From the NCBI GenBank assembly GCA_051656645.1, contig JBOGCH010000010.1, forward strand, positions 1 to 50,258: a DNA stretch of 50,258 bases. Direction: 5' to 3'. The DNA is from JBOGCH01 sp051656645 (GTDB lineage: Bacteria > Bacteroidota > Bacteroidia > Bacteroidales > Marinifilaceae). Shown one piece after another: positions 41,990-50,076 of this stretch (positions within the stretch are counted from its first letter, which is position 1; the number at the start of each line of letters is the position of its first letter). Under the pieces are notes generated by a model. The model was not told the DNA's origin, ran no database searches, and saw nothing but the letters and a program-made list of their open reading frames with translations. The position numbers and the translations under genes are program-made.

Positions 41990-42024
41990 AAACATAGCTA
42001 TCTTTTTAAGGTAGCTATGTTTTT
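41990..42024 (+). terminator. Terminator of the small HTH gene
   Basis: AACATAGCTA pairs with TAGCTATGTT (10 bp) and is followed by T residues. Confidence 0.85.
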
Positions 42025-42177
42025 ATTTATAACATTATTATCTCCTAGAACTATCTGGGTATAGAATACATTCGCGCTAAATAGAGCGTATTATTTTATA
42101 TCCAACACGTTATTTTTATGCGTTTTAAACCACAATAATTTGTACTTTTACCTCAATTTTAATATCAAAACTTAAAC

Positions 42178-43803
42178 ATGAGTAAAAGAAGCTATATTTA
42201 TCTTATAATTTTTCTACTTCCATTACTTATTGGTCGTGACTTCACTCCTAATAATGAATTACGTTATTTATCAATAGCCAATGAAGCCATTAGCAATGGC
42301 TCATTATTTACCTTTACGCACAATGGAGAGATATATGCGGATAAACCACCGTTATACCTTTGGATTGTTATGCTTGGAAAATGGCTTTTTGGACACCACG
42401 CCATGTGGTGGTTATCCATGTTCTCTTTTATCCCGGCACTTATTACAATTAACGTGATGGATAAATGGGTTTCGCCACTTATTCTTGTCAGATCGCGCAA
42501 GGCAGCAGGATACGCACTTATTACAACGGGCATGTTTTTAGGTGCTGCAATTGTAATACGCATGGATATGTTAATGATAATGTTTATTACCATGTCCCTG
42601 AAACGTTTTTATAATATATACCGGAATGACTATACTCGATGGGACGAGTGGTTACTTCCCATTTATATATTCTTGGCTCTTTTTACCAAAGGGCCGGTAG
42701 GCATACTCCTACCGTTACTAGTAATGATTGTTTTCCTTACAATTAAACACCAATTCAAGACGTTCTTCACAAAATACATGGGCTGGAAACAGTGGCTCAT
42801 CCTTTTATCGTTATGCGGACTTTGGTTCCTAGCAGTTGCTCTAGAAGGTGGTTATGAGTATCTACATAATTTACTGTTTAAACAAACTGTAGGACGTGCC
42901 GTTGAAGGTTTCCACCATAAAGAACCTTGGTGGTATTATGGTGTGCACATTTGGACGGTATGGATACCATGGAGTCTTTTTTATGGAGCAGCTATCTTAA
43001 TAGCTTTCTACAAAAAATATCTTCACCATGATCTTGAACAATTATTCGCAACGGTAATACTTACAACCATTGTAATGTTGTCCTTTTCCTCGAGTAAACT
43101 ATCCATATATTTGTTGCCAATGATACCATTTGCAACCTATTTGGCAGTTCTTCTTTGTAGACGTATAGAACACAAATATCTATACTGGACAGTTATGATT
43201 CCATCTGCTATAATGGCGTTAGCCTTGCCCGCTGCACTAATTGCCTGGTACTTATATATTCAAGGGCATGCTCCTGTAGAAATAGAAATTAACGATATTC
43301 CATGGGCAATTCCCTTTGCTATTGTAATACTTACCTATTTCGGAGTTTTAGCTTTAGTCTATTTGAGAGGATTAAACCTGTATAAGGGTATTAAACTAAT
43401 GAGTACAGGTATCGTATGCACGATCTTCGTAGCCTCGCTAAATATTAATGCAATTAATCCATACATAGGCTTCCGCTCATTAGCTAATACAGGGAAGAAT
43501 CTGGCATTTCAATATGGAATTCATCAATATGGATTCTATCGTTTTCGCGCAGGAGAAGATATGCAAGTATATCTTAACAGCCCTGTTGAGAAACTAACCT
43601 TAGAACAGGTCTATTTAAGAAGAGACAGAGGAGATATGATACTGTTTTTACGCAATAAAGACATTCATCGTACGCCTGAACTACAAGACATTATTGCATC
43701 ACACAAACAAATTAATGTAGGACAATATACTATTGTGGTATTTGAGAATACGCACATCCCACTTAGTGACACCGGATTAGATAAAAACATGAATCAATCA
43801 TAA
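42178..43803 (+). CDS. ArnT-like GT-C glycosyltransferase (GT83/PMT type)
   Basis: A 541-residue inner-membrane enzyme with about twelve helices. The first periplasmic loop holds the acidic GRDFTPNNELRYLSIANEA and the YADKPPLYLWIV motif that define ArnT/PMT-type transferases using polyprenyl-phosphate sugars. ArnT proper moves aminoarabinose to lipid A, but the donor and acceptor here cannot be read. The C-terminal soluble part is short. It starts an apparent operon: the next gene begins one base after its stop. Confidence 0.88.
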   Translation: MSKRSYIYLIIFLLPLLIGRDFTPNNELRYLSIANEAISNGSLFTFTHNGEIYADKPPLYLWIVMLGKWLFGHHAMWWLSMFSFIPALITINVMDKWVSPLILVRSRKAAGYALITTGMFLGAAIVIRMDMLMIMFITMSLKRFYNIYRNDYTRWDEWLLPIYIFLALFTKGPVGILLPLLVMIVFLTIKHQFKTFFTKYMGWKQWLILLSLCGLWFLAVALEGGYEYLHNLLFKQTVGRAVEGFHHKEPWWYYGVHIWTVWIPWSLFYGAAILIAFYKKYLHHDLEQLFATVILTTIVMLSFSSSKLSIYLLPMIPFATYLAVLLCRRIEHKYLYWTVMIPSAIMALALPAALIAWYLYIQGHAPVEIEINDIPWAIPFAIVILTYFGVLALVYLRGLNLYKGIKLMSTGIVCTIFVASLNINAINPYIGFRSLANTGKNLAFQYGIHQYGFYRFRAGEDMQVYLNSPVEKLTLEQVYLRRDRGDMILFLRNKDIHRTPELQDIIASHKQINVGQYTIVVFENTHIPLSDTGLDKNMNQS

Positions 43804-43804
43804 C

Positions 43805-44956
43805 ATGCGGTACATACTAACACTACTACTCATAACATATTCAGCATTAACGTTAAATGCCACTGTGCACAATGTACAGCAACAAATTGTAGACGCACTT
43901 ATTATAAGCGGCTATGAGAATGTTTCTATCGTTCATTGTACTGAATGTACTGCCGTGACTATTGATATCAATCAATACAAATGCAAAAGGGATGGCGTTT
44001 CCAATGCATTAAGCATTATTAAAAATATAGCGCCTAATGACAACATTGTATTGGTTATACTTAGAAATGGTATTCCATATGTACAGATACCTGTAAACAA
44101 TTATACATCGGCAAGCTACACACTCCCTAAAGGGTTTATACAGCAGCAACGAAAACCTATAAACAGGAATATAGGTAAGGTTGACTTCGTATTTTTTCCA
44201 CAAATAGGGATTAGAAACCAAAAGTTTCATAAAGTATATGACGTTGTTGTCAATATTAATCCTGCTATTGAAGTTGTTCCCTGGAAAGGAGCATTAATCA
44301 CTGCTGAAGTGATTATACCCGTAGTAAATCAATATGGACCTACTTATGACGAGATCCGTCCAGGCATATTGACTCTATCTCAACGATTTCGATTTGAGAA
44401 TATCTTTGGGAATTTTACAATAGGTAATTTTAATCAAAATAGATGGGGTGCTGATTTATATCTATTCCGACCATTTAAAACTCCGGCATTGAACAGATTT
44501 GCTCTTTCTGGCCGCCTTGGTTTTACAGGATATAGCCAATTCTTTGAAGGGGAATGGAATGGAAGCTTACCCGATTTATGGACGGGATCAATAGGCCTAC
44601 ATTATTTTAACAAGCGCTATAATAGTGAGCTCATTGTTAGAGCAATTAGTTACATCGATACGGACAAAGGTATACGTGCAGACATAATACGCCATTTCAA
44701 ACATGTATCCATTGGCCTGTATGCCATGCGCAATAACGCAAACAGCATTGATGGAGGCTTCCATTTTGCCATTATGTTACCTCCTTACAAAACAAAGAAA
44801 CATAGAGCAGTTAATGTAAACACAACCGATTATTTCGATTTTGAGTTACAAGCTGCCGGATTATTTAAGCAAGGAAAAGAATATAAAACTTCTCGACGAA
44901 TGTTTCCGGCACAAGAACAATGGAATCCTTGGTCACTTACTAACTTTAGCTTATGA
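43805..44956 (+). CDS. YjbH-like protein, C-terminal half equivalent
   Basis: A 383-residue exported protein with a signal peptide (MRYILTLLLITYSALTLNA). A mixed N-terminal domain (VQQQIVDALIISGYENVSIV, DNIVLVILRNGIPYVQIPV) is followed by about eight amphipathic strands (WKGALITAEVIIPV, RFALSGRLGFTGYSQFFEGEW, DTDKGIRADIIRHFKHVSIGLYA, GGFHFAIMLPP). This order of a small alpha/beta part, then barrel strands with DKG and GGF motifs, resembles the second half of the exopolysaccharide protein YjbH. The next gene, overlapping by four bases, resembles the first half. This assignment is by eye. Confidence 0.6.
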   Translation: MRYILTLLLITYSALTLNATVHNVQQQIVDALIISGYENVSIVHCTECTAVTIDINQYKCKRDGVSNALSIIKNIAPNDNIVLVILRNGIPYVQIPVNNYTSASYTLPKGFIQQQRKPINRNIGKVDFVFFPQIGIRNQKFHKVYDVVVNINPAIEVVPWKGALITAEVIIPVVNQYGPTYDEIRPGILTLSQRFRFENIFGNFTIGNFNQNRWGADLYLFRPFKTPALNRFALSGRLGFTGYSQFFEGEWNGSLPDLWTGSIGLHYFNKRYNSELIVRAISYIDTDKGIRADIIRHFKHVSIGLYAMRNNANSIDGGFHFAIMLPPYKTKKHRAVNVNTTDYFDFELQAAGLFKQGKEYKTSRRMFPAQEQWNPWSLTNFSL

Positions 44957-45696
44957 AAAAATATATATTAGGTCTTTTCGTCATGCTATTCATGATGCAT
45001 ATACCGGCATTTTCACAATTATCTCTTGGAAGTACGGGAGGATTAATGGCTCCTACCGCACAAATGCAAGAAAGTGGAACCGTTATGATTGGTTCTAATT
45101 TCATTGACCAAGCTTATCTGCCTAATACATTTCATTATAACACCTATAATTACTATGTTAATGCCACCCTTTTCTCCTTCTTTGAATTTGCATATACATG
45201 TACTTTCTTTAGAGGGTGTGAGCACTTTGTTCCCCACAAAGAAGGAAAGGTTGTAAATCAGGACAGACAATTCTCTGCCCGTTTTCGGCTTCTCAGAGAG
45301 CGTAAATATTTACCTGCCATTGTAATAGGTTCAAATGATTTATACTCACAAACGGGAGGTGGACAGATTTTCCATAATGATAAAGGCAATAAATATTTCA
45401 GTCGATTTTACATTGCATTAGGAAAAGAATTTAATGCAAAACATATAGGAAAATTTACAACAAATATTGCTTACAATTATTCATCAAAGGATATTAGCTT
45501 TAAAGATCTAAGTATTTCTGCCTCCTATCAACCAATATTTGCACATTGGATAAACATTATAGGTGAGTTTTACGATAATAAGGGATTTTATGGGCTACAA
45601 ATTACACCCATCAAATACTTAATTGCAACAATTACAGTCAAAAACAAGTATGATATTACAACAGGACTAACACTAAGAATTAATCTAAAAAAATAA
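44953..45696 (+). CDS. YjbH-like outer-membrane barrel, N-terminal half equivalent
   Basis: A 247-residue exported protein with a signal peptide (MKKYILGLFVMLFMMHIPAFSQ). The opening LGSTGGLMAPTAQMQESGTVMIGSNF matches the start of YjbH-family proteins (GGL..PTA.M...GT), and about ten amphipathic strands follow, ending INLKK. It is probably an outer-membrane beta-barrel concerned with a surface polysaccharide. It overlaps the previous gene by four bases. E. coli YjbH is a single chain of about 700 residues; together these two have 630. Confidence 0.7.
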   Translation: MKKYILGLFVMLFMMHIPAFSQLSLGSTGGLMAPTAQMQESGTVMIGSNFIDQAYLPNTFHYNTYNYYVNATLFSFFEFAYTCTFFRGCEHFVPHKEGKVVNQDRQFSARFRLLRERKYLPAIVIGSNDLYSQTGGGQIFHNDKGNKYFSRFYIALGKEFNAKHIGKFTTNIAYNYSSKDISFKDLSISASYQPIFAHWINIIGEFYDNKGFYGLQITPIKYLIATITVKNKYDITTGLTLRINLKK

Positions 45697-45753
45697 TAAT
45701 TAAAATTTATTATTTATGTTTGTATAATATATGTAACACTAAACAAATAATCT

Positions 45754-47031
45754 ATGTCAAAATTAAACTACTTATTATTGGGCGCAACGTTTGTTGCAGG
45801 TATTTTGGGATCATCTTGTTCTCAGAAATCAAACAACGATGTTGATAAAGTAAAGGAACCTATCTACATGAGTTCTGTTAAAGTTGTTGATATAAACACA
45901 TCAGCTAGTTTAGAGAATGCTGTATTTAAAGGGTATGACAATGTCACCTATAAAGATAAATATTACAGTTTTCTTGTGCCAAAAGAAGGAGGATATGCCA
46001 TTCCTACTTCAAGAGATGAGTATAAACCTACGTTAACATCTCTAGATTTTACTAAAGGAGAACCAGGACAAACCATCGTTGCCAATGCAAAAACGGTGAT
46101 GCAACCTATTCTTATAGAACAAGATTTCACTACAACCCAAGGAGACCTTAATGGTACAACAGGAGGTTTAGTAGATTTAACGCCTATTGAAGGTAATGTT
46201 ACAGATGGAGTACTACCTATTAATGCAACTGTGGAAATCAGTGAAGGTACCGTAATTACCGATAACAATGGTAATGTGATTGACGAACTACCTATGATGG
46301 CAAGCGTAAGTAGTAAGATTGTCACTATGGACAATGCACTTTCGCTAATCAACGCAGAATTTACGCCAAGTGGTACTGTATTTTCTTCTCCACTACAAAT
46401 TACATTTAATAACCCATTTGGAGAAAATGTACTTGAAGGCTTAACTCTATTCTATCTAGGCGAAGAAGCTTGGGAAGAAGCATCTATTCCTCAAGTTAAA
46501 TATGAAAATGGACAGTACGTTGCTCAGGTTGAACACTTCAGTAACTACAGCATTAGTGTTTCTCCAGCCGTTACTACTAGTAATCCGGAACCAATTGTAA
46601 AGAAAGAAGTTGTTGTTAACTACAAGAATACAATTAAAAATCCGACTCATGATGTAGAATTACTGCAAGGAACAAAGATCATTGTTTCAGCTGAACAGGC
46701 ACTACAAGATGCTGGTATTGTTGCTAATGACGAATTATTAGCTGTACTAGACTTCCAATTAAAAAGCCAAGGAGCTACACCTGACTATGAAACAACTACT
46801 GAGAAAATCGAGTTAGGAATAACTGAACTTCCACAAGACTATTGTACTACTGTTACAACTAAACATATCTTTACAGATACAAAATATACATATACCATTA
46901 ATGGAAAATATGTTACAGTAGTTGTACAAAACTGCGTAACAACTGTTTCTGCAACAAATCCAATCCTTTATGATGGACATCACCATAGCGACGGAACTGG
47001 TGCAGGCGGTGGAACAGGAGGTAATTTATAA
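45754..47031 (+). CDS. Lipoprotein of unknown function
   Basis: A 425-residue lipoprotein (C22 in ILGSSCSQK). I do not recognise the family. The middle (about 150-280; ISEGTVITDNNGNVI, FTPSGTVFSSPLQITF, VAQVEHFSNYSISV) has the look of a ZU5-like beta domain. The C-terminal third contains two cysteines (YCTTVTTKH, VVQNCVTT) that could form a disulphide, and the protein ends in a His/Gly tail (DGHHHSDGTGAGGGTGGNL). It lies 57 bases after the YjbH-like pair and probably belongs to the same envelope cluster. Confidence 0.75.
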   Translation: MSKLNYLLLGATFVAGILGSSCSQKSNNDVDKVKEPIYMSSVKVVDINTSASLENAVFKGYDNVTYKDKYYSFLVPKEGGYAIPTSRDEYKPTLTSLDFTKGEPGQTIVANAKTVMQPILIEQDFTTTQGDLNGTTGGLVDLTPIEGNVTDGVLPINATVEISEGTVITDNNGNVIDELPMMASVSSKIVTMDNALSLINAEFTPSGTVFSSPLQITFNNPFGENVLEGLTLFYLGEEAWEEASIPQVKYENGQYVAQVEHFSNYSISVSPAVTTSNPEPIVKKEVVVNYKNTIKNPTHDVELLQGTKIIVSAEQALQDAGIVANDELLAVLDFQLKSQGATPDYETTTEKIELGITELPQDYCTTVTTKHIFTDTKYTYTINGKYVTVVVQNCVTTVSATNPILYDGHHHSDGTGAGGGTGGNL

Positions 47032-47042
47032 TCCATCCTCTT

Positions 47043-47103
47043 AAATATACAGAATAAATAAAGTGGAGAGCATTGCTCTCCACTTTATTTATTCTGTATA
47101 TTT
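47043..47103. terminator. 30-bp perfect inverted repeat, shared terminator
   Basis: Bases 47043-47072 are the exact reverse complement of 47074-47103, centred on one base. The arm contains GTGGAGAGCA at the tip and the last four codons plus stop of dusB (KYTE, stop) in its base. It can terminate both convergent genes. The 30-bp perfection is far beyond what termination needs. Confidence 0.92.
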
Positions 47104-48066
47104 TGATGAGATAGTATCAAAAATATCCCATAACTCTGCTTTCGTATTTGTCTGCAGCATCTTAATGCGTAAATCCCTGAAATCAGGTAATCCTTTAAAC
47201 ATTGCAGCCATATGTCTGCGCATATGTAGAATTCCACGTACTTCATCTATCCAGTCCATAGAAAGCTCTATTTGCTGTTTTAGGATATCAATCTGCTCTG
47301 CTACACCCGGCTCCGGAAGTAGCTCACCGGTCTCCATATAGTGTCTAATGCGTTTAAAAATCCATGGCTTTCCAATTGTAGCGCGTCCAATCATCACACC
47401 ATCTACCCCATACTTCTCAAATGCCTCAACAGCACCTTGTGGCGTAGTAATATCACCATTTCCTAAAATAGGAATGTGGATACGTGGATTACTCTTAACC
47501 TCTGCTATCGGAGCCCAATCCGCTTCGCCCTTATACATTTGCGCACGCGTACGTCCATGAATGGCCAATGCCTGTATACCAACATCTTGAAGACGTTCTG
47601 CAACATCGGCAATCACTATATTGTCTGAGTCCCAACCCAAGCGTGTTTTTGCTGTTACAGGAACATTTACGGCTTTTACAACCTCTTTCGCCATTTCAAT
47701 CATTAATGGTATATCGCGCAACATCCCAGCTCCTGCTCCTTTTTGAGCAACACGCTTTACAGGACAACCAAAGTTGATATCAATAAAGTCTGGCTTTACC
47801 TCCTCTACAATCTTTGCAGCCTCAACCATAGAGTCTATGAAACGACCATAAATTTGTATTGTCACAGGTCGTTCACTCGGATCAATGGTAAGTTTCTTTA
47901 ATGACTTACTTACCGATCGGACTAAGGCATCGGCAGAGACAAACTCAGAGTATAACCAATCGGCCCCATATTGTTTGCAAAATTTCCTGAATGGAGGATT
48001 CGTTACATCTTCCATCGGTGCTAATATCAATGGTCTATCCGCTATTTCAACACCCGCTATATTCAT
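47089..48066 (-). CDS. dusB: tRNA-dihydrouridine synthase
   Basis: A 325-residue FMN enzyme that reduces uridines in the tRNA D-loop. Markers: LAPMEDVTNPPFRKFC, the catalytic cysteine in DINFGCPVKRVAQKGAGAGM, TAKTRLGWD, AIHGRTRAQMYKGEADW, GNGDITT and DGVMIGRATIGKPWIF. The last block and the length fit DusB more than DusA or DusC. It follows the small exported protein gene by 28 bases and is last in the DAHP-synthase operon. Its final codons lie in the terminator repeat. Confidence 0.93.
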   Translation of the reverse strand: MNIAGVEIADRPLILAPMEDVTNPPFRKFCKQYGADWLYSEFVSADALVRSVSKSLKKLTIDPSERPVTIQIYGRFIDSMVEAAKIVEEVKPDFIDINFGCPVKRVAQKGAGAGMLRDIPLMIEMAKEVVKAVNVPVTAKTRLGWDSDNIVIADVAERLQDVGIQALAIHGRTRAQMYKGEADWAPIAEVKSNPRIHIPILGNGDITTPQGAVEAFEKYGVDGVMIGRATIGKPWIFKRIRHYMETGELLPEPGVAEQIDILKQQIELSMDWIDEVRGILHMRRHMAAMFKGLPDFRDLRIKMLQTNTKAELWDIFDTISSKYTE

Positions 48067-48094
48067 TTTATATCTTTATTAAACTATTTGTATC

Positions 48095-48625
48095 CTATTC
48101 TTTAAAACTCAACGAACCAAAAAACATTCCTTTAAGCTCTTCCAACTGTGCGCGGTGACGTGTGCGCCCGCCTATCGTCATTTGGAACACTACTCCATCT
48201 CGGAATATAAATCGCTTAAAATAAGTCATTTCCTGTCTGTTACTTATCACCGTATACTCAATTTCCTTAACAAGCATATCGTTAAATGGTACTGTTTGCT
48301 CCTTTTTTAAAATTGCAGTAGGTATCTCTAACGATCCTGCTTTCATTTCCTCATACAAACGCGCAGTTGTTTCGCCGGTAATTTGTATTCCACCCTGAGC
48401 AAAATCAGAGCACACAATGCCCATTACTGCAATGTTATTTTTAGTTTGATATACTACAACAGGTATCTTTCCGCTAAATCTGCTCACTTTCTCCGGTTTA
48501 TTAGGAGCTGAAAAAGCAATTTTATATTTGTCGTCCTCTACGCGTTGCCAATTATTAGCACGTTGGCCAAACACTGTCAGCACAGACAGGACACAAAATA
48601 CCAAACATATTAGTACTTTCTTCAT
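48095..48625 (-). CDS. Small exported protein of unknown function
   Basis: A 176-residue protein with a signal peptide (MKKVLICLVFCVLSVLTVFGQ), so periplasmic. The mature chain (WQRVEDDKYKIAFSAPNKPEK, VVVYQTKNN, FKRFIFRDGVVFQMTIGG) has the strand pattern of a PsbP/Mog1-like fold, but I cannot place it with confidence. Its ATG overlaps the stop of the DAHP synthase gene by four bases. Its fixed place between an aromatic biosynthesis gene and dusB gives no clear functional hint. Confidence 0.75.
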   Translation of the reverse strand: MKKVLICLVFCVLSVLTVFGQRANNWQRVEDDKYKIAFSAPNKPEKVSRFSGKIPVVVYQTKNNIAVMGIVCSDFAQGGIQITGETTARLYEEMKAGSLEIPTAILKKEQTVPFNDMLVKEIEYTVISNRQEMTYFKRFIFRDGVVFQMTIGGRTRHRAQLEELKGMFFGSLSFKE

Positions 48626-49704
48626 AGCTTTAAACCATTTTGTCTGTCAATAGATGCCTGATGTATTAGCTGATATATTTTTTTAAGCATATCCTGCTCC
48701 AAACCTCGTTTCTTTCCCTGCACCAAAACCCTATTTAAAATAGTGTCCCAACGCTTGGCCTGCAGTATGGAGATATTACAACGCTGCTTGCATTTACCTA
48801 TTTCTTCAACCAAATTCATACGTTCCTCCAATAAATCAAGCAACTCTTCGTCTACTTGATCCACTCTAGCACGTAATTCCTCTATACTACGTATAAAGTC
48901 AGGGTTATCACTATCACACTCCGGCACACTCAACATTCCCACCATAGCATTTAAGTCACTCGGTGTTAGCTGCTGAGGAGCATCACTAAGTGCTACTTGC
49001 GGATTACAATGCGATTCTATCATTAAACCATCAAAGCCTAAATTCATAGCTTTTTGCGATAGCTCAAATAAATACTCGCGTTTACCGGCAATATGGCTCG
49101 GATCACAAAACATTGGGATTTCCGGACATCTACGGTGAAGTTCAATAGCCAACTCCCATTGCGGTTGGTTGCGGTACACCATCTCACCATAGGCAGAGAA
49201 ACCACGATGTATTGCACCTAATTTAGTAACACCTGCACCATTTAAACGCTCCAATGCGCCATACCATAGGTCTACATCGGGATTTACAGGATTTTTGACT
49301 AAAACAGGGATATCAACCCCTTTTAAAGCGTCAGCAATTTCCTGCATAGTAAAAGGGCTTGCCGTTGTTCTAGCACCTATCCACACAAGATCCATGCCCG
49401 CCTTAAGCGCCGCTTCCAAATGTGATGCATTAGCAACCTCTGTTGCTATTTTTAAACCAAATTGCTCGCGGGCTTCTTGCATCCACTCTAAACCAATTTC
49501 TCCTACTCCCTCAAAAGATCCGGGACGTGTACGTGGTTTCCAAATACCGGCACGCAAAACTTCTATTCCGTCACTCTTTAATTGCTGTGCTGTTGTCAAA
49601 AGTTGCTCCCGTGATTCTGCACTGCAAGGACCTGCAATGATATAGGGTTTTGCACAATTGGAAAATAAATTCCATTCTGCTATATGCGTAATTCTTAATG
49701 TCAT
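48622..49704 (-). CDS. Bifunctional DAHP synthase / chorismate mutase
   Basis: A 360-residue cytosolic enzyme. Residues about 1-265 are a type I-beta (KDO8PS-like) DAHP synthase, which joins phosphoenolpyruvate and erythrose 4-phosphate (IIAGPCSAESREQL, LRAGIWKPRTRPGSFEG, CDPSHIAGKREYLFEL, GLMIESHCNP). Residues about 275-360 are an AroQ chorismate mutase (IEELRARVDQVDEELLDLLE, RMNLVEEIGKCK). The fusion links pathway entry to the phenylalanine/tyrosine branch and usually permits feedback control by prephenate or chorismate. It is first in an operon with a small exported protein and dusB. Confidence 0.95.
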   Translation of the reverse strand: MTLRITHIAEWNLFSNCAKPYIIAGPCSAESREQLLTTAQQLKSDGIEVLRAGIWKPRTRPGSFEGVGEIGLEWMQEAREQFGLKIATEVANASHLEAALKAGMDLVWIGARTTASPFTMQEIADALKGVDIPVLVKNPVNPDVDLWYGALERLNGAGVTKLGAIHRGFSAYGEMVYRNQPQWELAIELHRRCPEIPMFCDPSHIAGKREYLFELSQKAMNLGFDGLMIESHCNPQVALSDAPQQLTPSDLNAMVGMLSVPECDSDNPDFIRSIEELRARVDQVDEELLDLLEERMNLVEEIGKCKQRCNISILQAKRWDTILNRVLVQGKKRGLEQDMLKKIYQLIHQASIDRQNGLKL

Positions 49705-49723
49705 AAATGATTCATTTTATGTA

Positions 49724-49754
49724 CAAAGATACATTCCATTTTGCACAAATGGAA
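49724..49754 (-). promoter_or_regulatory. Promoter with operator-like palindrome, DAHP synthase operon
   Basis: A TATCTTTG -7 box (49731-49724) lies about 20 bases before the start codon. Directly upstream is a perfect inverted repeat, TTCCATTT (49734-49741), five bases, AAATGGAA (49747-49754), exactly where the -33 element should be. A repressor bound there would block the promoter. Confidence 0.6.
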
Positions 49755-49975
49755 ACTATTCATCTAACCGTATGTTGTAATTATGGAAAATATGTTAAAC
49801 GAAAGAGACTGCGCGGTGAGGGAGCGGTAACGTACTTCGAGACTTAAGTATGTATGGTTGTCAGTGCGGTAGTAGAACGTCCCGAACGTTATCCAACTCG
49901 TAGCTCATCCGTCAGTGAATATGGTTTAGTTCATGTATTAACTCAACTATGAAATCAATGTAAGTATCTTGATTT
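49740..49975 (-). ncRNA. Candidate structured RNA or long leader, DAHP synthase operon
   Basis: A strong promoter at 50012-49982 predicts a transcript from about 49975 downward. It opens with a hairpin (GAAATCAA/TTGATTTC, 8 bp), then has a longer-range stem (GGATAACGT with ACGTTACC) closing hairpins such as AACGT-TCGGG-ACGTT. The region is less AT-rich than other spacers and has no protein frame. The 3' end is not defined; no clear terminator is seen, so it could instead be a leader of the DAHP synthase operon. No known RNA family was recognised. Confidence 0.4.
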
Positions 49976-49981
49976 CCTCTG

Positions 49982-50012
49982 CAAAGATATGCATTTATGC
50001 GTTTTTGACAAA
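49982..50012 (-). promoter_or_regulatory. Strong promoter of the candidate RNA
   Basis: TTTG (50012-50009), 19 bases, TATCTTTG (49989-49982) on the minus strand, a consensus match. Confidence 0.75.
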
Positions 50013-50076
50013 TCCGAATGCATAAATGTTGCATTTTTATTCATATTACCTTCGTGGTGTTAAATTCTTAACAACA

